Shown: in pieces, positions 9,480 to 17,580 of the stretch | How the letters are laid out: every line of letters begins with the position of its first letter | Numbering within the stretch: position 1 is the stretch's first letter | Assembly (NCBI RefSeq): GCF_038751955.1 | Contig: NZ_JBCEXH010000002.1 | Location: 186,001 to 250,000 of the forward strand | Origin: Methanocalculus natronophilus | GTDB lineage: Archaea; Halobacteriota; Methanomicrobia; Methanomicrobiales; Methanocorpusculaceae | DNA: 64,000 bases | Direction: 5' to 3' | Translations under genes and position numbers: made by a program | Notes under the pieces: generated by a model | The model's database searches: none | What the model was told of the DNA's origin: nothing | The model's input: the letters and a program-made list of their open reading frames with translations, nothing else

Positions 9480-9926
9480 CTACCCCGTTCCTTTGGTACA
9501 CCTGACAGCCTGGTTGCCGCTGACAATATAGGCAATCCCCTCACCCAGGCAGAACCGTATCCCCCATCCCCCGCAGTCGCGGATCGGCCGGATCGTTATG
9601 AGATCTGCTGATCTCAGGTCGTTCCAGCCCATTATACGCTTTCTTCTGACAATCGGCGGCATACGGTAGGTGATACCTGCTTCACTCACACTTGTTTCAA
9701 GGCGGAGCACCACGAAGAAGAGGGGGAGCAGCACCCCGAATGCAAGAATAAGGACAGCCTGGATCAGACCGACAGACGGCCCGGCAAAGAGGGCTGTATA
9801 CCAGGTTACAGCAGCAACTCCGGCAATGAAGGCTATGATCAGGGGGTGCCGGAAGTACTGGGTTTCGTGGTAACCGGGGCTTTGGGCGCTGGAACTGCTA
9901 TACTCCACACGACCAGTAAGACACAT
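9480..9926 (-). CDS. Two-helix membrane protein (DUF6141-like), ended early by TAG
   Basis: Residues about 27-45 and 53-72 are two hydrophobic helices. They are followed by a PH-like or beta-rich cytoplasmic part with YRMPPIVRRKR and GGWGIRFCLGEGIAYIVSGN, which is typical of small membrane proteins related to DUF6141. Function is not known. The stop at 9480-9482 is TAG, and the expected last 21 residues follow in the same frame, so the product is probably a truncated form of a 170-residue protein. TAG ends the genes at 1068, 1115 and 6622, so it works as a normal stop here. The start ATG 9926 is plausible but not proven. Confidence 0.6.
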   Translation of the reverse strand: MCLTGRVEYSSSSAQSPGYHETQYFRHPLIIAFIAGVAAVTWYTALFAGPSVGLIQAVLILAFGVLLPLFFVVLRLETSVSEAGITYRMPPIVRRKRIMGWNDLRSADLITIRPIRDCGGWGIRFCLGEGIAYIVSGNQAVRCTKGTG

Positions 9927-10029
9927 GCAGGATAGTAAGCCTGCTCATGAAGAGAGCGGGCACGAACTGTCCCGACACGTCTTCCCGGATCAGGTAAGAC
10001 CACAAATCACAATCCCCAGACGCAGTGAA

Positions 10030-10038
10030 CTATAAATA
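10030..10038 (+). promoter_or_regulatory. TATA box for the DUF883 gene
   Basis: CTATAAATA lies 60 bases before ATG 10090, leaving an untranslated leader of about 30 bases that includes a GAGAAGGG ribosome binding site. Confidence 0.55.
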
Positions 10039-10089
10039 CATCAGGACGCAACTGACATCTGTTTAAGACGAAAGAGAAGGGATGCTACC

Positions 10090-10488
10090 ATGACAACTGA
10101 GAAAGAGACTGAGGCAGGAGTACCTGATATCAAAGAGCTGAAAGCCGATGCGGCAGCGGCATTTGAAGAGGCTGCAAAGAAGCTGAAGAACACCCGGTCA
10201 AAGCTTGATGGCGAGGAACTTGAAGCCCTCGTGCTTGATCTTGAAGACAAACTCAGGAGCCTTGCACCAGAGGCAATCCCGACCCGGTCGGAGCTTGAGC
10301 AGACTGCGAGAAAAGTCGTGCAGGATGCAGAGCAGACCATACAAACCGTCGCCGAAAAAGAGGCCAAAGTCATGAAGGAGCGGGTTCAGACGGTCGAGAG
10401 TTTCGTCTCCGATCACCCGGTCGCATCCATTGCAATTGCTGCTGGAACCGGGTTTCTCGTCGGCCTGATCGCAGCAAAGCTCAGGTAA
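10090..10488 (+). CDS. DUF883 (ElaB/YqjD-like) membrane-anchored helical protein
   Basis: The layout is that of the DUF883 family: an amphipathic, charged helical region of about 105 residues (DIKELKADAAAAFEEAAKKL and following) and one C-terminal membrane anchor after DHPVASIAIAAGTGFLVG, ending AAKLR. Bacterial YqjD and ElaB tether ribosomes to the membrane in stationary phase; whether this holds in archaea is not known. It has its own TATA box and a GAGAAGGG ribosome binding site. The next gene starts 7 bases downstream and also encodes a small membrane protein, so the two are probably cotranscribed. Confidence 0.75.
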   Translation: MTTEKETEAGVPDIKELKADAAAAFEEAAKKLKNTRSKLDGEELEALVLDLEDKLRSLAPEAIPTRSELEQTARKVVQDAEQTIQTVAEKEAKVMKERVQTVESFVSDHPVASIAIAAGTGFLVGLIAAKLR

Positions 10489-10495
10489 TCCGGAT

Positions 10496-10762
10496 ATGAG
10501 AGAGAACGGCAGGAAGAGAGAGAAGAAGACAGGCATAACGTTGGATCCGATCTCCTGCATCAGGAGGCACCCGGTTCCTGCTCTCTTCGCTACATTCCTC
10601 TTCGGAGTTGGGATCGGCGCTCTTATAGCAGAAACAATCTGCCATATCAGAGAAGAGAGGGCAGAAGAGGAGAGAAAAAAAGGTGGCGGAGGAGTATCCC
10701 TGCTGCTGACACTTCTCACCCCGTACCTGCTCAGGCGCATCCTCCGAATACTCACCGGGTGA
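10496..10762 (+). CDS. Small membrane protein of unknown function (88 aa)
   Basis: A basic N-terminus (MRENGRKREKKTG) is followed by a hydrophobic segment at about 28-47 (VPALFATFLFGVGIGALIA), a charged stretch EERAEEERKKGGGG, and a second hydrophobic run near the C-terminus (VSLLLTLLTPYLL). It resembles the membrane anchor of its neighbour, the DUF883 protein, and starts 7 bases after it. Two membrane passes are likely. Nothing points to a biochemical role beyond a partnership with the DUF883 protein. Confidence 0.6.
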   Translation: MRENGRKREKKTGITLDPISCIRRHPVPALFATFLFGVGIGALIAETICHIREERAEEERKKGGGGVSLLLTLLTPYLLRRILRILTG

Positions 10763-10763
10763 G

Positions 10764-12428
10764 TCAGCTGTCAGGAGAACTCCCTACCCTCCTCCAGGCA
10801 CCCGGAGGCACCCTGATATGGAATGCAGCTCCCGCTCCGGCGGTTCCATTTTCTGTAATGGTGATTTTGGTTATTGAAAGAATCTCGGATACAAGATAGA
10901 GACCAAAGCCATGGCTTCTCCCAAATGCCGGTTTGAAGATTGATTTCTTCTTTGCATCCACAACACCGGGACCATTATCAGAAACAATGATCACGCAGTC
11001 ATCGCCATCCACCTCAGCAAAAAACCGGAGATAGGTTGCAGACGCAGCATGGAAGACAGCATTCTGGCAGAGATTATGAACCACCTTGCCAAGCATCGGA
11101 TCAGCATAAATCTCCAGTCCTTCAAGCTCGTTCTGAAGAGAAAGAGTCGAACCCTTCAGGATATTCGGGGCTATTGAATCGACATATGCACCAATATCCT
11201 GCCAGTTCGGGCGCTGTGCACCCATATCCTGGTAGTCACGGGTGAACTCAACCTTCCTCTGGATCGCAGTTATCTGCTCTTCCATCTTTTGGAAATAACT
11301 CTTTACCTCTTCAGGTACCGGGATATCCGAGGCGAGGTAGAGATATCCGGCTGCCACCATGACATCGTTGAGTATATCGTGGCGTGTGATCGCAGTCAGG
11401 ATGTTCAGCTTCTTATTCGCAAGAGAAAGAGCTTCCTGAGCCTCCTTTCTTGCAGCAATCTCTTTATCCTTCTCTACATTCGCATCCAGAAGCCGCTGGT
11501 AAACACGGGCATTCCTGATCGCAAGCCCAAGAACCGGGAGGAGGACTTCAGCAGTATTCCTGTACCTGTCAAGGAATTCGGGATGTGCGAAGTGATCGAG
11601 CCTGTACCAGAGAAGCACCTCATGACCATACGCAACCGGTAAAATAAGCCCGGAAGTCCCTTCTTCAAATGGAGTCTCCATATGATCAAGGGTATCTGGT
11701 GAGAAGAGAAGCCTGAAGAGACTGTCAATTTGCCTGACCACCTCCTTTTCCGTGGCTGCCGCCGCAATCTCCTTCAGGAGATCAAATGCCATTGTATAAT
11801 CTGCAACCTGCTCTTCGCAGTTCCTCAGCTGCTCTATCCCCTTTTTCCTGAGTGCATCCGTCTCAAGGGATCCAAGGGTTTCCCTGAGGCGGGCCTGGAA
11901 AAGGTCAGCGTCAACAGGCAATGTTTCAAGTGGTACAGAGAGGTGGGCCGCGAGCTCGCTGGCACCGGCATCAGCATTCCCATCATCACGGGTCCTGAGA
12001 TGAATGAGCCGCCTGATCCCGGTATCAGGACGCGTCGCCTCCTCCTGCTGCGGGGATATCTGGAAGGGAATTGATGAACAATGCCTCCCTGCATAGCCGG
12101 AGGAGATCATGTAGGCTCCCGGTACGGAGAGAGAGCGGAGCTCACTCCGTGTCAGGAAGACGTCTGGAGAGCGGAGATGGGCAGAATAGCCGATCTCAGG
12201 AACCGGGGATGAGCAGCCGCAGCTGAGGAGACAGACCGAATCAACAACTGCCGACAGCGCCTCATATGCCTCTTTAAATGCCATCTTCCACTCAGGAAGC
12301 GGCATACTGCAATGGGGATCAAAGAAGACGGTCCTGACATTCGCGTACCCTGAATTCCGAAGGGCAAGCTGTACCTCTTCCTCAAGATTGCTGCATGCAA
12401 GGATGCCAACCAGGTCTCTCTTCTTCAT
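10764..12428 (-). CDS. Histidine kinase with DUF1638-like sensory N-terminus, in a corrinoid protein operon
   Basis: Residues 1 to about 190 resemble DUF1638 (LVGILACSNLEEEVQLAL, DPHCSMPLPEWK, LLSCGCS), a domain found beside corrinoid methyltransferase genes and not normally part of kinases. A GAF-like region at about 195-325 and a short coil follow. The H-box AITRHDILND has H350. The ATPase domain has SDNGPGV and HGFGLYLVSEIL. There is no membrane segment. It overlaps the methyltransferase-like gene upstream by 4 bases and is the last of three coupled genes. The likely role, by inference, is to sense the state or ligand of the corrinoid protein or its methyl donor. The DUF1638 assignment is by eye. 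Confidence 0.75.
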   Translation of the reverse strand: MKKRDLVGILACSNLEEEVQLALRNSGYANVRTVFFDPHCSMPLPEWKMAFKEAYEALSAVVDSVCLLSCGCSSPVPEIGYSAHLRSPDVFLTRSELRSLSVPGAYMISSGYAGRHCSSIPFQISPQQEEATRPDTGIRRLIHLRTRDDGNADAGASELAAHLSVPLETLPVDADLFQARLRETLGSLETDALRKKGIEQLRNCEEQVADYTMAFDLLKEIAAAATEKEVVRQIDSLFRLLFSPDTLDHMETPFEEGTSGLILPVAYGHEVLLWYRLDHFAHPEFLDRYRNTAEVLLPVLGLAIRNARVYQRLLDANVEKDKEIAARKEAQEALSLANKKLNILTAITRHDILNDVMVAAGYLYLASDIPVPEEVKSYFQKMEEQITAIQRKVEFTRDYQDMGAQRPNWQDIGAYVDSIAPNILKGSTLSLQNELEGLEIYADPMLGKVVHNLCQNAVFHAASATYLRFFAEVDGDDCVIIVSDNGPGVVDAKKKSIFKPAFGRSHGFGLYLVSEILSITKITITENGTAGAGAAFHIRVPPGAWRRVGSSPDS

Positions 12429-13465
12429 GCGATCGGGTATCTCCCATAGGTTCTGGCAGCATCTGCGATCGCCCTGAGTACAGAATCACCGACCTGCCAG
12501 GGGATCTCGCCATGATTATCTGAGAGGATAAAACCACCTCCAGGCGCCGCCTGTGATACTGCCTCGCTGACCATGGCTTCTGCCTCCTGGTGCGACCATC
12601 TCCTCATTGAAATACCATCCAGATTTCCGATGAGTGCCATATCCCCGCCAAACGTCTTTTTCAGGAGACTGAGGTCCTCAAGTGCCGAGACACCGAGGGC
12701 AACCGCCCCGGAGGCTTTTAGTTCGTCTGCAATTGCAAGGCAGCGGCCTGAGGCAAGGTGGTATGCCACCCCGCTCCTGATTGTCGGAATGATCTCGCGG
12801 GCGATAATGCAACCGGTTCGCCTGGCAACTCCGGGAGGGATGATCGTCGGGGATGTGATTGGATCAAAGTAAACAACAGCGGTTGCCCCGGCTTCTACCT
12901 GGAGATTCGCCCACGTGGTACAGAACTCACCATTCACCTCCATCAGATCCCAAAAGAGCGGATCATCCGCAAGGAGGAGATCAAGATAGCGTGAGAAGCC
13001 AAGCTGCATCACAGGAAGAGAGAATGGAGAGATTGCAACACCAGCAACCGGAACAGAGTCACCATACCGGTCTGCCAGGACCCGTGTCGCCTTCAGCACC
13101 CGTTGTAGCGGGGGGCAGTCTGCCGGATCCGGCACCTCAAGAGAAGAGATCGCTTCAGGATCCCGGATAATCGGAGCTCCGGCATTCGGAGGACCGTTCT
13201 CATAGAACCTGACACTCCCCCCGAATGCCTCCACTTCAGCCGCCCCATAACAGAAACCGGTGAGGCAGTCGTTGCCGTACTTCTTCATCAGGAGCTCCTG
13301 GCCCCTAACCACATGGTCAACATTCCCAAAATATTCCCGGATCGATATGCCAAGCTCACGAGCACCGTGCATCGTAAGATTCAGGAAGAGCGGAACCCGA
13401 TCCGGCTCTTTGTGGGAGAGGGCAGCAAGCGTCCGTTCAAGTGATGTCATCTCTTCGCTGCTCAT
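12425..13465 (-). CDS. MtaA/MtbA-like protein of the uroporphyrinogen decarboxylase fold
   Basis: A 346-residue TIM-barrel protein with the family start SLERTLAALSHKEPDRVP. Relatives MtaA and MtbA move a methyl group from a corrinoid protein to coenzyme M through zinc held by His-x-Cys and a later Cys. Here the first site reads AYHLASGRCL, with His but no Cys two residues on. The later site reads ILSDNHGEIPWQ, with no Cys. The zinc site for thiol activation therefore looks lost or changed, and the protein may bind another methyl acceptor or act only as a partner. It overlaps the corrinoid gene and the kinase gene by 4 bases each. Confidence 0.8.
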   Translation of the reverse strand: MSSEEMTSLERTLAALSHKEPDRVPLFLNLTMHGARELGISIREYFGNVDHVVRGQELLMKKYGNDCLTGFCYGAAEVEAFGGSVRFYENGPPNAGAPIIRDPEAISSLEVPDPADCPPLQRVLKATRVLADRYGDSVPVAGVAISPFSLPVMQLGFSRYLDLLLADDPLFWDLMEVNGEFCTTWANLQVEAGATAVVYFDPITSPTIIPPGVARRTGCIIAREIIPTIRSGVAYHLASGRCLAIADELKASGAVALGVSALEDLSLLKKTFGGDMALIGNLDGISMRRWSHQEAEAMVSEAVSQAAPGGGFILSDNHGEIPWQVGDSVLRAIADAARTYGRYPIA

Positions 13466-14103
13466 TCTTCCCCTCCTCCCACAAGATCCACAGCTTCTGC
13501 CGCATCATGGGCAAAGGCATCTGCCCCAACCTCCTGCCAGAGCTGCTCATCAAAGAGGAAAGGCGCTCCTCCGACGATCAACCTGACCGGTATTCCCTCC
13601 TCATGGAGTGCATCTGCCAGGTGCCGCACCTCGAGAGCCGCCCGGAGCATCAGTGCCGATAGAAAGAGCACTTCGATGTTATCCCGCCTGATCAGTTCGA
13701 GAATTTCAGTTGCAGTCAGACCGGCACCATAGTCCTCCACGTGGTACCCGGAGCTTCGCAGTGCGGCAAGCACCGTCTCTTTTCCAAGGGTGTGGAAATC
13801 CTCAATTACTGCAATACCAATCCTTGGCTGTCCCTGCCGTATCCCGGATGCCTGAACATGAAGGCTCCTGATGTACTCCTCGCATATCTTCCCGCTCACG
13901 TAGATCTGAGAAAGAGCGGCATCACCCTCTGCCCATTGTTCTCCAATAGACCTGAGAGCAGGCTCAATCAGGGTGGATATGCAAGAATACGGATCATCGG
14001 GATTGCAGCTTCCCCTCAGGATCTCCCTGGCACGTGCGCGATCAGACCTGAGAAGGGCTGATTCAAGCGCCTCTACCGGAGAACCGTCGCCTCCGTTCTT
14101 CAT
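13462..14103 (-). CDS. Corrinoid (B12-binding) protein, MtaC/MtbC family
   Basis: A 213-residue protein with a helical cap (about 10-90) and a B12-binding Rossmann domain. The cobalt-ligand motif D-x-H-x-x-G is present as EDFHTLGKETV with H104, and the later VGGAPF fits the nucleotide-tail site. Such proteins carry a methyl group on cobalt between a substrate-specific MtxB and an MtxA enzyme. No MtxB gene is in the window. It is first in the operon, coupled by 4-base overlaps to the MtaA-like and kinase genes, so it may be the sensor subunit of a signalling unit and not part of energy metabolism. That last step is inference. Confidence 0.88.
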   Translation of the reverse strand: MKNGGDGSPVEALESALLRSDRARAREILRGSCNPDDPYSCISTLIEPALRSIGEQWAEGDAALSQIYVSGKICEEYIRSLHVQASGIRQGQPRIGIAVIEDFHTLGKETVLAALRSSGYHVEDYGAGLTATEILELIRRDNIEVLFLSALMLRAALEVRHLADALHEEGIPVRLIVGGAPFLFDEQLWQEVGADAFAHDAAEAVDLVGGGEE

Positions 14104-14231
14104 AGCCCTTCTAATTTCGTTATGTTAAGATAAAGGTTTGGAGTCAGACAGTCTCTTCCGGACGAATCCCTGCCGGATAGCTCGTTGCCCCCGACCCGGA
14201 AACAAAAGATGAAATGAAGAGAGAGGGTGAA

Positions 14232-14369
14232 TTAACCCTCTCGGTACTCACAGAATTTGCATTTCGGGCACGGATAGACCGCCTCACCATCTGCCAGTTC
14301 AATTGCTTTCCTGCACTTCTTGCAGACATATCGTCCTGCACCGGGAATGTCACCACACTTTACTGTCAT
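14232..14369 (-). CDS. 45-residue zinc ribbon protein
   Basis: A short gene with four paired cysteines: YVCKKCRKAIEL and YPCPKCKFCEY give two CxxC knuckles about 15 residues apart, plus an extra C near each end. The sequence in between (ELADGEAVYPCPKC) resembles the zinc-ribbon tail of small archaeal proteins. It starts at ATG 14369 after AGGATT and stops at TAA 14234-14232. The product is probably cytoplasmic and may bind nucleic acid or a protein partner. A longer frame on the same strand (14144-14356) is in another register and is not the gene. Function unknown. Confidence 0.7.
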   Translation of the reverse strand: MTVKCGDIPGAGRYVCKKCRKAIELADGEAVYPCPKCKFCEYREG

Positions 14370-14392
14370 AGAATCCTGTTCGGAACTATACG

Positions 14393-14404
14393 AATATATA
14401 GGTT
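14393..14404 (-). promoter_or_regulatory. Probable TATA box of the zinc ribbon gene
   Basis: On the minus strand, CCTATATATTCG lies 24-35 bases before ATG 14369, so the transcript would have a very short leader. Confidence 0.4.
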
Positions 14405-14536
14405 TCTAATAGGAAGGGCCATAACCTTCAGACACTTTCGCAAACGTGGGATGCAGATCATAGCAGGACCCGGGTATATCTGTCACGTGAAAGAAACGCA
14501 GATGAAGTAAATAGCTGCTGGACAGACCTGTCACCT

Positions 14537-14549
14537 AAATATATATAGT
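14537..14549 (+). promoter_or_regulatory. TATA box of the ATPase-TOPRIM pair
   Basis: AAATATATATAGT lies about 30 bases before ATG 14573. Transcription would start at or just before the start codon, so a leaderless or nearly leaderless mRNA is expected; no Shine-Dalgarno is visible. Confidence 0.5.
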
Positions 14550-14572
14550 TACGATCAAAACAGTGATAATTC

Positions 14573-15736
14573 ATGGGCAGAATCACGAGACTCCATATCG
14601 AGAATTTCAGGGCTATCGGAAACCTCGATTACAATCCCAGGCAGCTGAACATCATCTGCGGAAAGAACAATACAGGAAAGTCTGCCCTGCTGGATGCAAT
14701 ATTTCTCAATGGAACAGGAGAATACAGGACAGAGCGGTTTTTCCTCAATGATAATAAACAGAATCTCATAAACGTTAAAGAGGAAAAATCAATACTTTTC
14801 TCAAATTTAAATGATGTCACAATCTACCAGTCACTTGACGTGTGTAAGAGAGAAAACCAAAAAGTATATGATCGCATCAAAGATTTCATCATAGAATTTC
14901 ATAGCAATCAAATTGAAGAATATGTAAACGAGAGCGAAGAGAATGATGACCTCCGGGAAGCATATATAGAGATGATTTTTGAATCTCTTGACTATACTAT
15001 CATCATATCAAATATGAGTTACCAGATTTTGCCATACACTCTTGGCGACAGGAGAACAATACTCGAACAATTTCAACGCATTATAGGACAAACAACAGTT
15101 TCTAAGGACCAGAATCGAAGATTTACATTCAGACTCTCCAGAATTTTTTCACAGCCAACATTATACAAAACAAATCATTCATCAGAAACGGAGACTCAAC
15201 CCCCGATAATCAAAATATCCCACAGGGAGAAGTTATCTCTTGAAAAAATGGAGGATGAAGAGATTCATCTCCTTGAGCAGTTCATCAAAGAACACAACCT
15301 CATCAGAAACCTTGAGCGGCTTACCCAGAATAATGTCCTGTACAGAAGAGCGGAAGAAATTGAGACAATACCAATATCTGCCCACGGTGACGGATTTATC
15401 TCGCTCCTCTCAATACTCCATTATATGCGCAAATCACAGGATGGAATCCTCTTAATCGAAGAGCCGGAGAACCATCTCCACCCTGAGTATCTCGCTATTC
15501 TTGTTGAAACGCTCTTTACCTATGCCCCCGGACTCAAAGTTCAGGTCTTCATGACAACCCACAGTTATGACCTCATCCGGACAGCACTGGATTACCCTGA
15601 GGATGATGCTGAAAAAGAACTTCTCCTTATCTCCAAGATGACAAGCGACGGCGAAAATATTGAAAAATATGATTATACTGTCGACGAGGGGCGCAGAGTA
15701 ACCGAAGAACTGAAACTTGATCTTCGGGGCATCTGA
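14573..15736 (+). CDS. AAA15/AAA21-type (OLD-like) ATPase of a putative two-gene defence system
   Basis: An SMC-like ATPase of 387 residues. It opens ITRLHIENFRAIGNLDY, and the Walker A is GKNNTGKSALLDAIF at about 30. The ABC-type signature region is GDGFISLLSIL, Walker B is GILLIEEPENHLHP, and the switch His is in VFMTTHSYDL. The middle (about 70-270) has no recognised motif. This is the ATPase half of OLD nucleases without the TOPRIM half, which lies in the next gene 2 bases on. The arrangement matches split OLD, PARIS (AriA) and Abi-type systems. Base composition is much richer in A and T than the flanks, which suggests transfer. Activity against phage is inferred, not shown. Confidence 0.82.
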   Translation: MGRITRLHIENFRAIGNLDYNPRQLNIICGKNNTGKSALLDAIFLNGTGEYRTERFFLNDNKQNLINVKEEKSILFSNLNDVTIYQSLDVCKRENQKVYDRIKDFIIEFHSNQIEEYVNESEENDDLREAYIEMIFESLDYTIIISNMSYQILPYTLGDRRTILEQFQRIIGQTTVSKDQNRRFTFRLSRIFSQPTLYKTNHSSETETQPPIIKISHREKLSLEKMEDEEIHLLEQFIKEHNLIRNLERLTQNNVLYRRAEEIETIPISAHGDGFISLLSILHYMRKSQDGILLIEEPENHLHPEYLAILVETLFTYAPGLKVQVFMTTHSYDLIRTALDYPEDDAEKELLLISKMTSDGENIEKYDYTVDEGRRVTEELKLDLRGI

Positions 15737-15738
15737 TT

Positions 15739-16311
15739 ATGCAGGGAAAGACCGTGATCCTCTGCGAAGGAGTACATGACCTGATCTTCTTCTCCATCCT
15801 CTGTGAACAGAACGGGATTCAATATGATACGGTTTATCATAAAGAGCTCAGAGAATCGCGAGAGCGAACCCCGGAATCCAATAAAGTCCGTGATTTCCTC
15901 GGCAGACGGGGGAGAGGCATACAGGCTCTCATCAAAGACGAGGATGGCTGGCAGAACTGCATTGATAACTTTGTTATCCTCTATGAAGACATGAATCCGA
16001 GGTACAGGTTGTTTCTCTGCCTTGATGACGATCAGAAGACACGAACACGACTCAAAGATGCAACAAAGGCAAGGTTTCGAAAAGATATTCTCCTGAAGCA
16101 ATCGGCATGCTCATTTCTGACCAAGGATGCGAATCGGCATCAGATATTTTTTATCCCCGGCTCACTGGAAAAGCAGATAAAGCAGATTACCGGAAAAAAT
16201 CCAGATCTGAAAGGAGACGATGGAAGACGCCACATAACCGAATTCATCGACCAATGCCGGAGAGAGGAGAGTCCGTGGCTCCTTGAACTTGAGTCCCTCC
16301 TCTCCAGGTAG
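15739..16311 (+). CDS. TOPRIM-fold protein paired with the OLD-like ATPase
   Basis: A 190-residue protein. The strand-helix KTVILCEGVHDLIFFSIL carries the TOPRIM Glu (E10), and LFLCLDDDQ supplies the DxD acidic cluster at about 93-97. These are the metal ligands of TOPRIM nucleases and of AriB/DUF4435- or DUF3226-like partners of ATPases. It starts 2 bases after the ATPase stop, so the pair is cotranscribed. At 190 residues it is shorter than typical AriB, so PARIS proper is not certain. In PARIS the ATPase holds the nuclease until a phage trigger releases it, and the nuclease then attacks host tRNA. Which model fits here cannot be told from sequence. Confidence 0.72.
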   Translation: MQGKTVILCEGVHDLIFFSILCEQNGIQYDTVYHKELRESRERTPESNKVRDFLGRRGRGIQALIKDEDGWQNCIDNFVILYEDMNPRYRLFLCLDDDQKTRTRLKDATKARFRKDILLKQSACSFLTKDANRHQIFFIPGSLEKQIKQITGKNPDLKGDDGRRHITEFIDQCRREESPWLLELESLLSR

Positions 16312-16317
16312 CCCTTC

Positions 16318-17526
16318 TCACCCTCTCCCAAGCTCCTTATGCGCCCGGGCAAGATGCTGTGCTGCAAGAGCTCCAAGCAGCGAGAGTTCCCCGGCAAGCA
16401 CCCCGGCTGCCACGATCTCGGCAAACGCCTTTGCATGGCTCCCCGGTGGATCCCCTCCACCGGCGACTCCAAGCAGCGAAAGGCAGGCATTCTGGGTCGC
16501 AATCCCCGTCCCGCCACCGACAGTGCCAACCTGCACCGCCGGGAGCGTCACCGCCACATACACCCCGCCATCGACGGGATCAGCTGTTGTTATGCAGGAT
16601 GACCCTTCCACCACATGGGCCGGATCCTGGCCGCAGGCAATATAGAGAGCAGCGATGATATTTGCCGCATGGGCATTGAACCCAAGCGCTCCGGCACGGG
16701 CAGATCCAACCAGGTTCTTCCGGCAGTTCACCTCGGCAAGAGATGCAGAATCACATTTGAAGACATCGCGGCAGAGATCATCTGCAAGAAACACACCAGC
16801 AGTAACCGTCTTGCCCCGCCCCTCCACCAGGTTGATTGCAGCAGGCTTCTTGTCTGCACACATGTTCCCGGATAAGGCAACAAGCCTGGCACCTGTCTTC
16901 TCTGCGATGAACTCCGCCGCCTTCTGCGAGGCGATCGTCACCATGTTCATCCCCATCGCATCTTTTGTATCGAACTCAAACCTGAGGAAGACACTTGTTC
17001 CGACGATATAGGGGACAAGGCCGATCAGCTCGCCATGCGAGGTCGTTGATTCCGCAATCTCCTGGATTACAAGCAGGTTATCCTCTGCAAACCGGGCGAT
17101 ATCATGGGCATGCGCAACCGAATCTGCCGCAAAGACAGGTGCCCTGGTCATCCCGTCACGGAGGATCCGAACCTCCGCACCCCCTGCCTTTGTAACCGCA
17201 GAGCAGCCCCGGTTCACCGATGCAACCAGCGCACCTTCGGTTGTGGCAAGCGGAATCCAGAACGAGCCCTGGGCAGACTCTCCCTTCACCGCAACCGGGC
17301 CTGCAACCCCGACCGGCACCTGGAGACAGCCGATCATATTCTCGCAGTTCCGTACGACCACCGAATCGATAGGAATAGTAAATGCACCAAGCACCGAGAG
17401 ATCTGTTCCCGCCACCTCCTCGATATACTCCCGCCGTAGTTTCACGGCTTCTGCAGGAGGCAGCACCTTCTCAAGTGCATACAGCTTCAGCTTCCCTTCC
17501 CTGAGATCTGATCGGTAACTATCCAT
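16318..17526 (-). CDS. hmgA: 3-hydroxy-3-methylglutaryl-CoA reductase (class I, NADPH)
   Basis: Reduces HMG-CoA to mevalonate, the committed step to archaeal isoprenoid lipids. All class I signatures are present: ENMIGCLQVPVGVAGP, the catalytic Glu in TTEGALVAS, DAMGMNM with the catalytic Asp, SGNMCADKKP with the catalytic Lys, GTVGGGTGIAT for the nucleotide, and a C-terminal His in HLARAHKELG. Length 402 is normal for archaeal enzymes, which lack the eukaryotic membrane anchor. It lies 7 bases from the TOPRIM gene in convergent orientation and 5 kb from the HMG-CoA synthase operon on the same strand. Confidence 0.95.
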   Translation of the reverse strand: MDSYRSDLREGKLKLYALEKVLPPAEAVKLRREYIEEVAGTDLSVLGAFTIPIDSVVVRNCENMIGCLQVPVGVAGPVAVKGESAQGSFWIPLATTEGALVASVNRGCSAVTKAGGAEVRILRDGMTRAPVFAADSVAHAHDIARFAEDNLLVIQEIAESTTSHGELIGLVPYIVGTSVFLRFEFDTKDAMGMNMVTIASQKAAEFIAEKTGARLVALSGNMCADKKPAAINLVEGRGKTVTAGVFLADDLCRDVFKCDSASLAEVNCRKNLVGSARAGALGFNAHAANIIAALYIACGQDPAHVVEGSSCITTADPVDGGVYVAVTLPAVQVGTVGGGTGIATQNACLSLLGVAGGGDPPGSHAKAFAEIVAAGVLAGELSLLGALAAQHLARAHKELGRG

Positions 17527-17580
17527 GATCAGACCTTGTCCCCGGGGGGCAATGTATCTTTGGCAAAGAGAGAGCTCGTG

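Noticed and set aside
9480-9482. Pyrrolysine coding at the in-frame TAG.
   Set aside because: TAG is a normal stop for several genes in the window and no pyl genes are present here; a mutation is simpler. Kept open only as a check.
14144-14356. A 70-residue minus-strand frame over the small zinc ribbon gene.
   Set aside because: The zinc ribbon frame at 14232-14369 has four paired Cys and its own ATG; the longer frame is out of register and Ser-rich.
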